Assembly (NCBI GenBank): GCA_030589835.1
Contig: JAUUZS010000090.1
Location: 1 to 10,452, forward strand
DNA: 10,452 nucleotides
From: Cyclobacteriaceae bacterium
GTDB taxonomy: Bacteria; Bacteroidota; Bacteroidia; Cytophagales; Cyclobacteriaceae
Direction of reading: 5' to 3'
Positions 1-7,666 of the stretch are shown piece by piece; position 1 is the stretch's first letter, and every line of letters starts with the position of its first letter. The position numbers and the translations under genes are program-made. Below the pieces are notes generated by a model. It was not told the origin of the DNA, ran no database searches, and was given only the letters and a program-made list of their open reading frames with translations.

Positions 1-1283
1 ACCTCCTGATTGCCCGAATAGATGGCTTTCAGCTGATCATCGCTTAATTTGCTCGATGAGGCCGTGATCAGAACAGGTAGGGATAAGGCCCGCTTTTTTA
101 TCTCCGGTAAGTCCAGCTCCTGCTTTACCCCATCTTTGTAGGCCACAATCAACCCTTCTTCTACTCCTGATTCCTCCAGGATTTGCTCTGCGGAAGCGAA
201 GTTAGGCTCCTCGGCGATATAATAAATGTAAAATCCATCTTCTTCAAAATACTGTACTTCCTTGTCTCCACTATAAATCTCCCTTATCTCTGCTTCCGTT
301 AATTTCGTCGCTGATGCGGTGATCAGCAAACGGTATAGAAGATCGTCCGCCTCCTCAGATTTTTGTGCCTCAGTAGTATCACTCTCAATAGGCTTATCTG
401 CAGCCAACATTTCCTTCTCCGGTTCGGGATCCTGAAGTTTTCCTTTAATCAGATAGCCAAATACGATTGTATCCATGCTATTTAATTTCGCCTCATTGTT
501 TTGGTAAAGTAAATTTGTGGTGCTCAGAATTGTATCTTTATTTGAGCTTGTCGGGAATTCCGGAACAAAACGGAATGTGACCATTTCTCCCGGGCGGCCA
601 ATAGAATTTTGTATATTTGTTTCTATTCTATCCTCATTGGCTGTATCGTCATCTTTAGCAAATTTTTCAATATAAAAATTGTACGTTTCACCATTATCCA
701 ATTTTAGCGTTGAAATCGTTTTATCGCTTCCTCCTGAATTACTATTCTGCGTTTCACCATTAGATATTTTTCCATTATTATTTACTCTGTCGATAAACAG
801 ATTATAATCAGATCCCGTTTCAAAGTTTAGCGAAAAAATTCCATCAGATTTTCCTGTAAGGGTTATTTCATTGCCACTGGAGGTGTAAATGGAAATAGAT
901 TCTTGCATATCTGAGGCCGATTTCTCTTCCTCAGCTAGCCTTAGGCTCAACGATTCCAATCCGTTTATATCATAAGAATCTTCAATATCCGGATTTAGTC
1001 GAAGTGCTTTTTGATACCAGAATTCAGCCGATTCAAGGTCATCAGTATTATGATAAGCCACAGCCAATCGCAACATGGAGTAAGTATCTGATGGCTTTTC
1101 CTTTACGGATTTACCGTAATATTCAAGTGCTTTGATAAAGTTATGCTGATCAAAATAATAGTCTCCTTTTATGGAATAAATCCCTCTTGGCTGATCAGAT
1201 TTGATCATTGTCATTTGGGCAAATGATTGCTGCCAGGCCGAGCTAATCACTATTGTGATTATAAATGTTTTAAAAAAATCCAT
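1..1283 (-). CDS. Exported TPR protein with tandem SPOR-like repeats (3' part outside window)
   Basis: The frame is open from an ATG at 1281-1283 to the window edge, giving 427 residues with no stop; the C-terminus is missing. Residues 1-22 look like a Sec signal peptide (hydrophobic core, likely cut after SFA). Residues about 36-100 form two TPR-like helical pairs ending in ALRLNPDIED. Residues about 128-210 are beta-rich, with two similar units (FETGSDYNLFIDR at 154-166 and KLDNGETYNFYIEK at 194-207). After an acidic linker (about 285-315), a SPOR-like unit starts near 318 (LLITASATKL, EIYSGDKEV, YFEEDGFYIYYI, GLIVAYKDG) and a second starts 85 residues later (VLITASSSKL, AIYSGNQEV). Similar repeats occur in Bacteroidota envelope proteins, often with TPRs. 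Periplasmic or envelope location, perhaps peptidoglycan contact, is inference. Upstream, TTTG at 1334-1337 and TTTG at 1310-1313 resemble a phylum-type promoter with non-ideal spacing. Confidence 0.8.
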   Translation of the reverse strand, partial: MDFFKTFIITIVISSAWQQSFAQMTMIKSDQPRGIYSIKGDYYFDQHNFIKALEYYGKSVKEKPSDTYSMLRLAVAYHNTDDLESAEFWYQKALRLNPDIEDSYDINGLESLSLRLAEEEKSASDMQESISIYTSSGNEITLTGKSDGIFSLNFETGSDYNLFIDRVNNNGKISNGETQNSNSGGSDKTISTLKLDNGETYNFYIEKFAKDDDTANEDRIETNIQNSIGRPGEMVTFRFVPEFPTSSNKDTILSTTNLLYQNNEAKLNSMDTIVFGYLIKGKLQDPEPEKEMLAADKPIESDTTEAQKSEEADDLLYRLLITASATKLTEAEIREIYSGDKEVQYFEEDGFYIYYIAEEPNFASAEQILEESGVEEGLIVAYKDGVKQELDLPEIKKRALSLPVLITASSSKLSDDQLKAIYSGNQE

Positions 1284-1635
1284 TTTCAAATTGCCGTGGT
1301 TTAACGTTTCAAATAATATAGCTCTGTACTAGTCAAACTATGACTAAACCTCATATACATAGGAATATCTTTGCCTAAAGTTTGTGATTTTATTGCAAAA
1401 CCCAATATGTGTGATCTAAATAATTATTTGACTAAAATTTTTCACAAGTTCCGTTGGAATATATGGTCTATACTCCTTCGTTATAAATAATTATTCAATT
1501 AAATACTATTATGTGTAATGAACATCATAAAATATCTAAGAAAGGCAAGCAGGTAATATTTTATTCAAATTTGCGCCAACTACAAGTACAAAAAGTAATC
1601 CCCGCTCAGTAATTAGGGCCTGTTCGGGCGAAAAA

Positions 1636-1792
1636 CTAAAAATAATGGCACTTGTCTGAGAAAGGATGTAGTGCAAATAGCGATGCCCCTGTTGACCGTA
1701 GTTTCAACTTATTACATAACCCATTTAAAAAACCTCCATAGACCTTCCACCACACCCTTGCTGAAGCTTCCGTCAATTAGAAATTGGTCTTG
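1636..1792 (-). pseudogene. Possible decayed transposase C-terminal fragment
   Basis: Read on the minus strand, 1739-1774 encodes DGSFSKGVVEGL. About 25 bases later, in another frame, lies NKLKLRS, and that frame runs to a stop at 1636-1638. Several DDE transposases of the ISL3 type have a C-terminal signature resembling SNGVVEG(L)NNKLKL followed by basic residues, so the two pieces look like one motif split by a small insertion and frameshift. Stops flank both pieces, so nothing functional remains. No terminal inverted repeats or target duplication were seen. The resemblance rests on about 17 residues and could be chance. Confidence 0.3.
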
Positions 1793-2242
1793 TCAATAAA
1801 ACTCAATAGAACTACCACCGATAACCTTCCATATCAGTGCTATGAGCCCTTGCGAATTACATCACAAAGGTATATAATAAAATACTTTGCTCGTTATTGT
1901 GTCAATAGATCGTTAGATTCTTAGATATAAGTAATGAGATAAAACACAAACTGCTGAAATACAAATATTTAGTAATGCCACTAATGATTTTATAACCAGC
2001 TGATAATTTGTTAAATAAAAAAATTATAGCGAACTATTATGTGAATAATTCAGGATTAATTAATGGGACTTGTAAAACATAGAAATACAAGCTCACCCGA
2101 CAGGTGCCATGCTATAATATCATGAAATTTACAAGAATAAATTCGGGTAGGTACTCCACTGTAATTCATTGTGTTACGGAAGAAGATAAGCCTATTTGAA
2201 GGATAGCATTACAAAATAAGAGATAAAAAAAGGCTCCCAAAA

Positions 2243-2275
2243 GGAACGGGGGAAATAGGTTTTTTTTCCCGTTCC
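2243..2275 (-). terminator. Terminator-like hairpin downstream of the YtxH gene
   Basis: Perfect 8-base inverted repeat: GGAACGGG at 2243-2250 and CCCGTTCC at 2268-2275. An A/T stretch in the loop can add pairs with a small bulge. Read on the minus strand, the hairpin is followed by TTTT and then, after a short GC patch, by seven Ts, as in an intrinsic terminator. No T-run follows on the plus strand, so minus is the better orientation. It lies about 240 bases past the YtxH stop, which is far, so the assignment to that gene is uncertain. Confidence 0.45.
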
Positions 2276-2513
2276 GGGGATGCCCTGTACATGAGTTAAA
2301 AATTAGAAATTGTCCAAAAAGTCATCGAATTTAAATATTCATCTTTTTGCTCCTTTTTGGTTTCTCAACTTGCCTAATACCCTGAAATTTGCTGCATTGA
2401 GCTTACCAAAATTCCCTGCATATTGGACAGAAATGGATCAAAAATCTTAACCCTTTCAAAATCAAGCACTTTATAGACAGACACTAATTAGAGTCGAAGG
2501 AGCTCAGGCCAGT

Positions 2514-2771
2514 TTAGTTTTTAATGGTGGTCTTCTCTCTCTGGTTATGGTCTTTAACCAGTTCATCAACCGTTTCAGAGATGCTTTTTTTCGTGGCTTC
2601 AAGAGTTTCCTCTGCAAAATCGTGGAGCTCATGCTGAATTTTGTGTGCAGTATCAGATATTTTCCTTCGCGTGCCTTTTCCACTATCCGGGGCAATCAAT
2701 AGCCCGGCTAGTAATCCGCCCATGGCACCAACAAAAAATCCGGCGATAATTTTTAATGCATCATTTTTCAT
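2514..2771 (-). CDS. YtxH domain-containing small membrane protein
   Basis: An 85-residue protein with the YtxH (gas vesicle protein-like) architecture. One glycine-rich N-terminal membrane helix (about residues 7-27, with repeated GxxxG spacing) runs into the family signature APDSGKGTRRKI at 27-38. A charged amphipathic helix with many Glu, Lys and Ala follows (about 38-80), likely coiled coil. Length is normal for the family. The protein is probably anchored in the cytoplasmic membrane with its helical tail in the cytoplasm. YtxH proteins are often linked to general stress responses, but the molecular role is not established. The ATG at 2769-2771 has no obvious ribosome binding site, as is usual in this phylum. 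No co-transcribed neighbour is apparent; the next gene upstream ends 268 bases away. Confidence 0.85.
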   Translation of the reverse strand: MKNDALKIIAGFFVGAMGGLLAGLLIAPDSGKGTRRKISDTAHKIQHELHDFAEETLEATKKSISETVDELVKDHNQREKTTIKN

Positions 2772-3039
2772 AATTATTTAATTTAAGGTTATACATTGAT
2801 GTACTTTCATTATACGTTAAAAACATTGATTTGATTACCTAATAAGCCAATAAGTGCATATTTTTTGATGTGATAGCAAAAAGCATATTATAATTGAGAT
2901 AAAAATGCCTTAGAGGATTATGTATAAGAACCCGTTTCATTTAGAATTTTTTCTGACTACGCATCACTTTGTTGCAAAAGGTATGCCACTTACATATTGT
3001 GTAATAGCTCTTATCCGCAGAAAAAAGAACACATAGGGG

Positions 3040-3390
3040 CTAAATATAAAACAATCCGATGGCATGGCCTTCATATCTGTTCCAATAGGTGATGGCTTCC
3101 CAAATGGGAAGTAGTTTTATTTTGCATTTTTTCTCTTCAAAAAAATCAATAGCCTCATTGGATAGCCTCAGTTTTGCTTGTCCTCCGGAACCGATAATCA
3201 TTTCATTCGCGTTAGGATCATACAATTTATTGGCTTCTTCAAGAGAAAGTTCCAATAATTTTATTCCACCACTTGATTGCGGATATCGTTTTATCACTTT
3301 TCCATCAAGATTGATAGAAATATCAAAATCAATTGTCTTGTTATTGATCGAGAATTCGCCAGCTTTCTTCGCTATTATTGTGGGTTTCAT
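3040..3390 (-). CDS. Mth938-like domain protein (DUF498 family)
   Basis: A 116-residue protein matching the Mth938-like fold, which also includes human AAMDC and NDUFAF3. The N-terminal half is beta-rich, with a short strand-turn-strand (FDISINLDGKVIKRYP, about 22-37). The C-terminal half carries the conserved core: IIGSGG at 65-70, LRLSNEAIDFFEEKK at 74-88 and IKLLPIWEAITYWN at 91-104. This corresponds to the family's glycine turn, the 'sEAxxyleekgI' helix and the 'lpTxEAixxyN' helix. The usual family ending (a hydrophobic strand near the C-terminus) is present as AIGLFYI. The biochemical role of bacterial members is unknown; they are single-domain and cytosolic. It stands alone, divergent from the plus-strand gene to its right across about 260 bases. 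Confidence 0.8.
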   Translation of the reverse strand: MKPTIIAKKAGEFSINNKTIDFDISINLDGKVIKRYPQSSGGIKLLELSLEEANKLYDPNANEMIIGSGGQAKLRLSNEAIDFFEEKKCKIKLLPIWEAITYWNRYEGHAIGLFYI

Positions 3391-3651
3391 AATCTTGCAT
3401 AATGTGCCTAATAGTGTAAACGAAAGGCATTCTCGTATGTTATCATTATCACGAATATTCAGGGCTTACTCTTTCTGGATTTGTGAAATCCGGCAAATCC
3501 AAATTTGAATACTATGAAGGGGTGAAAAAATTTTGGCAGATACTCTGCGATTTTATTACATAGGTATAAATCAAAGAATATTTGTATAGGCCCAATTCCT
3601 TATTTTAGTGCAATTTTGAATAATATTTTTTTACAAAAACAAATCACGTGT

Positions 3652-3987
3652 ATGACAGCATTTGAGATACTTTTGAACAGGTTTTATGTTAGCATAGAGA
3701 ACAGCGAACCTTTTAATAAAGATAATCAGACTTCATCTGAGCTTTTTCCCACCATCAAGGAATTCATAGATGCCTCATTTTATCATGGGCACAAATTGTC
3801 GTACCAGGATCTGATTTCTGAGTACCAGACAAATGCCGAAACTTTACTCAGTAAGGGGAGTCATGAACAATGGTCTTATGTAAAATACATCTTTATGGAA
3901 AATGAACTTAATACCATGAAGGAAGATCGGGAGCATCAAGATATTCAAAACTTAAAGATGAGTTTGGATAATACTTTATTTGTTTAG
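3652..3987 (+). CDS. Hypothetical 111-residue protein, no recognised family
   Basis: The only plus-strand gene I accept. The ATG at 3652 begins MTAFEILLNRFYVSIEN. The frame can be extended to a TTG at 3616, but that adds a Lys/Gln/Phe-rich stretch from AT-rich sequence and would sit almost on the likely transcription start, so ATG is preferred. The product has no signal peptide or membrane segment and is acidic, mostly helical and rich in Glu, Asn, Tyr and Phe. It has a central FPTIKEFIDASFYHGHKLS stretch and a charged region near the end (MKEDREHQDIQNLKMS). Upstream, TTTG at 3581-3584 and TATTTTAG at 3601-3608 loosely resemble a Bacteroidota promoter, but the 16-base spacing is shorter than usual. 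It is flanked by intergenic sequence on both sides. Function unknown; the absence of a shadowing longer gene and the sensible amino acid composition favour a real gene. Confidence 0.55.
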   Translation: MTAFEILLNRFYVSIENSEPFNKDNQTSSELFPTIKEFIDASFYHGHKLSYQDLISEYQTNAETLLSKGSHEQWSYVKYIFMENELNTMKEDREHQDIQNLKMSLDNTLFV

Positions 3988-4427
3988 TCTGGATTATTCA
4001 GGAAAGTGATAAAAGTTGGGTGTACTCAGTTTGACCAAAGTTCATAAAAACAATAAATTTTGGCATTTCCCATAGCGGGTAAAAGGAGCTAACACGAAAG
4101 AGATATATCGCTTTGCGAAAACGCCATGTAATTCTTGCCTGAGCTAGAAAAGTAATCACGACAAAGTGCGCAAAATATATTCAGACTTTCCTTGGCCGCC
4201 AAGGCAGAAGATGGCGCCACAAACCACAAGATGAATAACACCTAAATATTGGTCGCTCCATACTTTTGCCAGCTAATGCCCAAATAAAATGGATAGAATT
4301 CATAACCATTCTTGCAAATCCGATTTGCATTTTAGTTTACCACTGTATTCTCACCAATACCAATTCACCGCGACGATAACATTTCATTCCCTCCACCTAC
4401 TTAGAGTCTGTCCCGACACTTCTTCAG
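3988..4427. other. Gene-free convergent intergenic stretch
   Basis: Lies between the plus-strand small gene and the minus-strand oxidoreductase, so it holds the 3' ends of both. No gene is supportable. Two small dyads are visible: an imperfect 18-base palindrome at 4097-4114 (AAAGAGATATATCGCTTT, one mismatched pair) and CCTTGG-CCG-CCAAGG at 4190-4204. Neither is followed by a T-run long enough to call a terminator with confidence. Confidence 0.5.
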
Positions 4428-5765
4428 TTATAATTTTGGAAGCTTCCAGGGGGCGCGATAATCCGGTACTATATATTTATTTGCTGCCTTTGAATTGGTG
4501 AAGCGATTTTTTGTATCGTCCCATTCAAGTTTGTACTCGCCTGTTCTTGCAGCAATATTGGCCATATGGGCATACAAGGCTACCTGTCTTCCGATTTCCG
4601 GCGTACAATTTGTTTTGGCACGGCTTTTAATACAATCCAGGAAATTCCTGGCATGGATATCGTGGTTTTCACGGCCTTTTGCAGATTTAAACTTATCTAG
4701 TTTGAAGGCTTGCTTATCATTGTCCCATTCCGGCAATATCTCATACCCGGCGCGGTTGGCCACGATGGAACCATTGTTGCAAATGAAGTTTATGCCATAA
4801 GACTTGTCCCAGGGGCCATTTTGAGTCCCTGCAGTTTGTTCCCAGGTGATGATGTAGTCCTTCACCGGGAAGGTCACAGACATGCTATCGAAGGTATCAC
4901 GGTAATGGTCTTTATAGGAGAGATTTGATCCGTAGGAAAGTATGGTTTCAGGAGCGTCGGTAACATCTCCAGCCCAAAGTGCCATATCGAGTAAATGCAC
5001 TCCCCAATCGGTGATCAGCCCACCTCCATAATCCCAAAACATGCGCCACAAGCCATGAAATCTATTGCTGTTAAATGTTTCACGCTTTGGTGCAGGGCCG
5101 AGCCAGAAATTGTAATCCACTCCCTGTGGGATTGGTGAATCGGGAACTTTTTTTCCGCCTACTCCATAATTGAAATTACCCCATATTTCTACCTTTCTCA
5201 GCTTGCCAAGGCTTCCTGATTTGATGGTACGCATAATATCTCCCCACAGTTCACCACTGCGCTGTTGCTGACCAACCTGCACCACACGATTGAATTTATT
5301 GGCTGCCTTTACCATGAGGTTGCATTCTTCTATGGAGTTGCCCATGGGTTTTTCTACATACACATCCTTGCCTGCCTCACTGGCGTAAATCATCGGGAGG
5401 CAGTGCCAATGATCAGGAGTGCTAACGATAACTGCATCAATATCCTTGTTTTCAAGAAGCTTTCGGAAATCGCTATATTTGGCGGGCTTTTGGCCATAGG
5501 TTTTTTCCACCTCAGCGGCTCGTTCATTTAGTATATTCTCATCCACATCGCACATGGCCACACATCTCGCATCATCATTTTCAAGATGCTTTTTCAATAC
5601 GCCAAACCCCATGTTTTTGCAACCAATCAATCCAACATTGATGATATCGCTGGGCGCTGCTTTTGACGAATTTATGATAAATGGTCCTCCAATTGTACCG
5701 GTGATTCCAGCGGCTCCGATACTCATTGCTGATTTTTTAATAAATTCCCGTCTTTCGTTTTTCAT
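4428..5765 (-). CDS. Tat-exported Gfo/Idh/MocA family oxidoreductase
   Basis: A 445-residue protein. Residues 1-37 are a twin-arginine signal (RREFIKKSA at 5-13, then an Ala/Gly/Ile-rich core and KAA), so the enzyme should be exported folded with its cofactor bound. The NAD(P)-binding Rossmann domain follows: VGLIGCKNMG at 44-53, CDVDEN at 72-77, STPDHWH at 115-121 and the hallmark EKP at 138-140 with the catalytic-type lysine. The C-terminal alpha/beta domain contains DYGGGLITDWGVHLLD (245-260), with the Asp and His usually placed at the active site. The C-terminal YRAPWKLP is typical of Bacteroidota paralogues. The middle glycine of the usual GxGxxG is Lys50, which I believe also occurs in other members of this subgroup. 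The substrate is probably a sugar or inositol derivative but cannot be read from sequence. It appears monocistronic, with no sugar transporter or glycosidase beside it in the window. Confidence 0.9.
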   Translation of the reverse strand: MKNERREFIKKSAMSIGAAGITGTIGGPFIINSSKAAPSDIINVGLIGCKNMGFGVLKKHLENDDARCVAMCDVDENILNERAAEVEKTYGQKPAKYSDFRKLLENKDIDAVIVSTPDHWHCLPMIYASEAGKDVYVEKPMGNSIEECNLMVKAANKFNRVVQVGQQQRSGELWGDIMRTIKSGSLGKLRKVEIWGNFNYGVGGKKVPDSPIPQGVDYNFWLGPAPKRETFNSNRFHGLWRMFWDYGGGLITDWGVHLLDMALWAGDVTDAPETILSYGSNLSYKDHYRDTFDSMSVTFPVKDYIITWEQTAGTQNGPWDKSYGINFICNNGSIVANRAGYEILPEWDNDKQAFKLDKFKSAKGRENHDIHARNFLDCIKSRAKTNCTPEIGRQVALYAHMANIAARTGEYKLEWDDTKNRFTNSKAANKYIVPDYRAPWKLPKL

Positions 5766-6040
5766 ACTGGCTGTATTTTTATTCCTGAATATAGCATTTA
5801 AGTTTGACTTTCACCTTCCTGATTCATGATGGCCACAGAAAATCCAATTCTCACTCTTTGATTATAAATATTGCTTAGCTCTGTGTCAAAGAATTGGAAA
5901 AATAATTAGACACTTTTCTGGCTTGTCGAGGTTAGGTTGAAGTAAATCTTTTCCAGCTTAAGTGATGTAGTATCTGTTCTAGGCTGATATTTTCCTATTA
6001 ATACCTCTGAATTAAAAAATTAGCAATTGATCAATATATT

Positions 6041-7237
6041 TTACCATAACCCAAGCGTATCGGGAAACTCATATAAATAATGTGCTAATACAATGATCAT
6101 GTATGTCCTTAATTGTGAGTGTTTCCTGGAGAAAAATACTCCTGCTATCAAACACAATAAAATTGGGATATTGAATATCAGCATATTGAAAGATGGATCA
6201 ATTACTTCTGCTCGAATAAGTGCCCATCCTATGATAACCAAAGAAACCATGACAATTAGAATTGCAGGCAAACGTTTGTTGGATTGCTCATCCGTTCTGG
6301 ATATAGCAATGAACCCTGCAATCACATAAAAACTTGTTGTAAGCAATATTCTTAGCGAAAGGTCTAGCAAAGACCCCATTGTGGGTATAATAAAGCAAAC
6401 AAACGCAATGATTAAGGCAGCTAATTTCCATATTTTATTTTTGTCAACAATTTGTTGCGGATGCCAATTCAGGGCAAAGAATTGCAAGCCGGCACTGCAG
6501 ACAGTAAGGATGAGGAGGATTTTTGAGATATAGGGTGGATACTGGAATATGAATGATGTTAATCTCATTGCAATAGCGATGAACAATAGGGAAAAAAGAA
6601 ATCGTTCTATCCCCGGTATATGCTTTTTGTGCAGGTAGGCCAGGATATTATTGGAAGATTTTAGGGTTGAATTGAAGTATATTGTTAGTACCGGAAAAAT
6701 TATTAATAAGATAATCACTGAAATTGTTTTATAAACATGCGCTTCAGGGAAGTTTAAAATATGCAGCACCCAGGAAAAAAAGAAAAGTAATATCCCCGCG
6801 ATGGTGATCATCATAAATATTCCGCCGCGTTTTTCTTTATATAGCCTAATTCCTGAGATACTGCTTACAACGAAGGAAATGGCAATTGCAACCATAGACA
6901 AAATCAGCAATACTGCTGCCCCCTGAAGATGAAGCAATTTGAAAACTGAAGTCATCACCAGCAATACGAGTGATAATATCGAAAATATTTTTGAAACGTT
7001 AAATCTTTTGTTAATGGCTTCCATAGTATCTTTTTGTAATGTTTTAAAATGATGTTCGGGTATATTATTTGATAAATTCTTCCAGGCTTCTTCAGCCGAA
7101 ATGCCTTTTTCGATCTGAGATTCAAGATCACCAAGCATATGATCGATCATTTCTTCCCGAAGCGGTTTAAAAGTTAGCTCTTGTTCATTTAAGAACTTCT
7201 CAATCTTATTTACATGTTTCTGGTTTAGATTCGACAT
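6041..7237 (-). CDS. Polytopic membrane protein with HAAS-like N-terminal helices, partner of PadR
   Basis: A 398-residue protein. Residues about 8-75 form a soluble, charged helical region (IEKFLNEQELTFKPLREEM, AEEAWKNLSNN) resembling HAAS/DUF1700-type domains, which are typically encoded next to PadR regulators. About ten hydrophobic membrane segments follow from residue 82 to the end (for example about 84-98, 106-130, 139-158, 170-187, 212-232, 238-256, 270-287, 294-313, 323-341, 350-368). A motif near the start of the membrane part, FKLLHLQGA at 99-107, recurs loosely as WVLHILNFPEA at 156-166 and resembles the FKxxHWPGA motif in GldL-like Bacteroidota membrane proteins. The start ATG lies inside the end of the PadR gene (13-base overlap), implying translational coupling. 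A role as sensor or effector of envelope or membrane stress controlled by PadR is inference. No catalytic motif is visible. Confidence 0.8.
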   Translation of the reverse strand: MSNLNQKHVNKIEKFLNEQELTFKPLREEMIDHMLGDLESQIEKGISAEEAWKNLSNNIPEHHFKTLQKDTMEAINKRFNVSKIFSILSLVLLVMTSVFKLLHLQGAAVLLILSMVAIAISFVVSSISGIRLYKEKRGGIFMMITIAGILLFFFSWVLHILNFPEAHVYKTISVIILLIIFPVLTIYFNSTLKSSNNILAYLHKKHIPGIERFLFSLLFIAIAMRLTSFIFQYPPYISKILLILTVCSAGLQFFALNWHPQQIVDKNKIWKLAALIIAFVCFIIPTMGSLLDLSLRILLTTSFYVIAGFIAISRTDEQSNKRLPAILIVMVSLVIIGWALIRAEVIDPSFNMLIFNIPILLCLIAGVFFSRKHSQLRTYMIIVLAHYLYEFPDTLGLW

Positions 7238-7587
7238 ATTTCCATATTTAATTCAGAATTGGGATCGGGTAGTAAAACCCGTTTTAGTGTGTCTGTAAAT
7301 TTTTGAAGGTCCGATACTTTTTCCTTGGCAAAAGCTTTTCCTTCAGTGGTTAGTGTGTAGTACTTTCGGGCTCTATTATCAACAATCTCACTTGAAGTAA
7401 TCAGAAGCCCATCACTTTCCAACTTATATAATATGGGATACAATGCCCCATAGGTCAATTTGATTTCATTTTCGGATAACAGTGCAACTTTCTGGCTGAT
7501 TTCATAGCCATACATTCGCTTATTTTCCGAAAGGAGCTTTAACACTATGGTCTTTATCGTCCCTTTTATATACTCTTTTGATTTCAT
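7225..7587 (-). CDS. PadR family transcriptional regulator
   Basis: A 120-residue protein from the ATG at 7585-7587. The frame extends 15 residues further upstream, but that extension (Ile/Tyr-rich) is translated promoter sequence, and MKSKEYIKGTIKTIVLKLLS is the standard PadR beginning. The winged-helix domain is complete: LKLLSENKRMYGYEIS (16-31), the recognition region LTYGALYPILYKLESDGLL (44-62) and the wing RKYYTLTTEGK (74-84). A short C-terminal helix for dimerisation follows (about 85-105). The length fits the small PadR-s2 subgroup. It likely represses its own two-gene operon with the overlapping membrane protein gene; the dyad over the promoter supports this. The ligand is unknown. 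Confidence 0.93.
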   Translation of the reverse strand: MKSKEYIKGTIKTIVLKLLSENKRMYGYEISQKVALLSENEIKLTYGALYPILYKLESDGLLITSSEIVDNRARKYYTLTTEGKAFAKEKVSDLQKFTDTLKRVLLPDPNSELNMEICRI

Positions 7588-7589
7588 AA

Positions 7590-7612
7590 TATATAATTTA
7601 CTTAAATATATA
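7590..7612 (-). promoter_or_regulatory. Candidate PadR operator (23-base AT-rich dyad)
   Basis: An imperfect palindrome centred on C7601: TATATA at 7590-7595 mirrors TATATA at 7607-7612, and 9 of 11 arm positions pair. It lies 2 bases upstream of the PadR start codon and covers the putative -7 element, the right place for an autorepressor. The sequence is AT-only except at the centre, so chance palindromy is a real possibility. Binding by PadR is inference. Confidence 0.45.
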
Positions 7613-7633
7613 ATTATAATATTTAAAATCAAA
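7603..7633 (-). promoter_or_regulatory. Bacteroidota-type promoter of the PadR operon
   Basis: Read on the minus strand, TTTG (7630-7633) is followed after exactly 19 bases by TATATTTA (7603-7610). The Bacteroidota primary sigma consensus is TTTG-N19-TAnnTTTG; only the final G differs. Transcription would start about 10 bases before the ATG, giving a very short leader without a Shine-Dalgarno sequence. Confidence 0.5.
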
Positions 7634-7666
7634 AAAAGAAGTGATTTATTTTTAAAGAAAAGGCCC

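Larger units (their letters stand above)
1284..2513. other. Long gene-poor AT-rich stretch
   Basis: No convincing intact gene is present in these 1230 bases; frames on both strands are broken by frequent stops. It contains a possible decayed transposase fragment near 1636-1792 and a terminator-like hairpin at 2243-2275, listed separately. I saw no tRNA-like T-arm, no direct-repeat array and no clear insertion-sequence ends. The left part (about 1284-1500) presumably carries the promoter of the TPR gene, and the right part the 3' untranslated region of the YtxH gene. Confidence 0.6.

Noticed and set aside
2374..2484. Minus-strand mini-ORF from a GTG, product containing KVLDFERVKIFDPFLSNM
   Set aside because: Only 36 codons, lies in the presumed 3' region of the YtxH gene, and I recognise no family; chance ORF or unidentifiable relic.
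2504..2695. 63-residue minus-strand ORF overlapping the YtxH gene
   Set aside because: Frame-shifted shadow of the YtxH gene; basic, low-complexity product with no motif.
3089..3508. 139-residue plus-strand ORF
   Set aside because: Antisense to the Mth938-like gene, whose family match is clear; the plus-strand product is Ser/Ile/Phe-rich without any motif.
6026..6035. ATTGATCAAT palindrome just after the membrane protein stop, followed on the minus strand by a T-rich run
   Set aside because: Stem too short and AT-rich to be called a terminator.
7588..7632. N-terminal 15-residue extension of the PadR gene
   Set aside because: The extra residues are Ile/Tyr-rich translation of the promoter/operator; PadR proteins begin near MKSKEYIKG.
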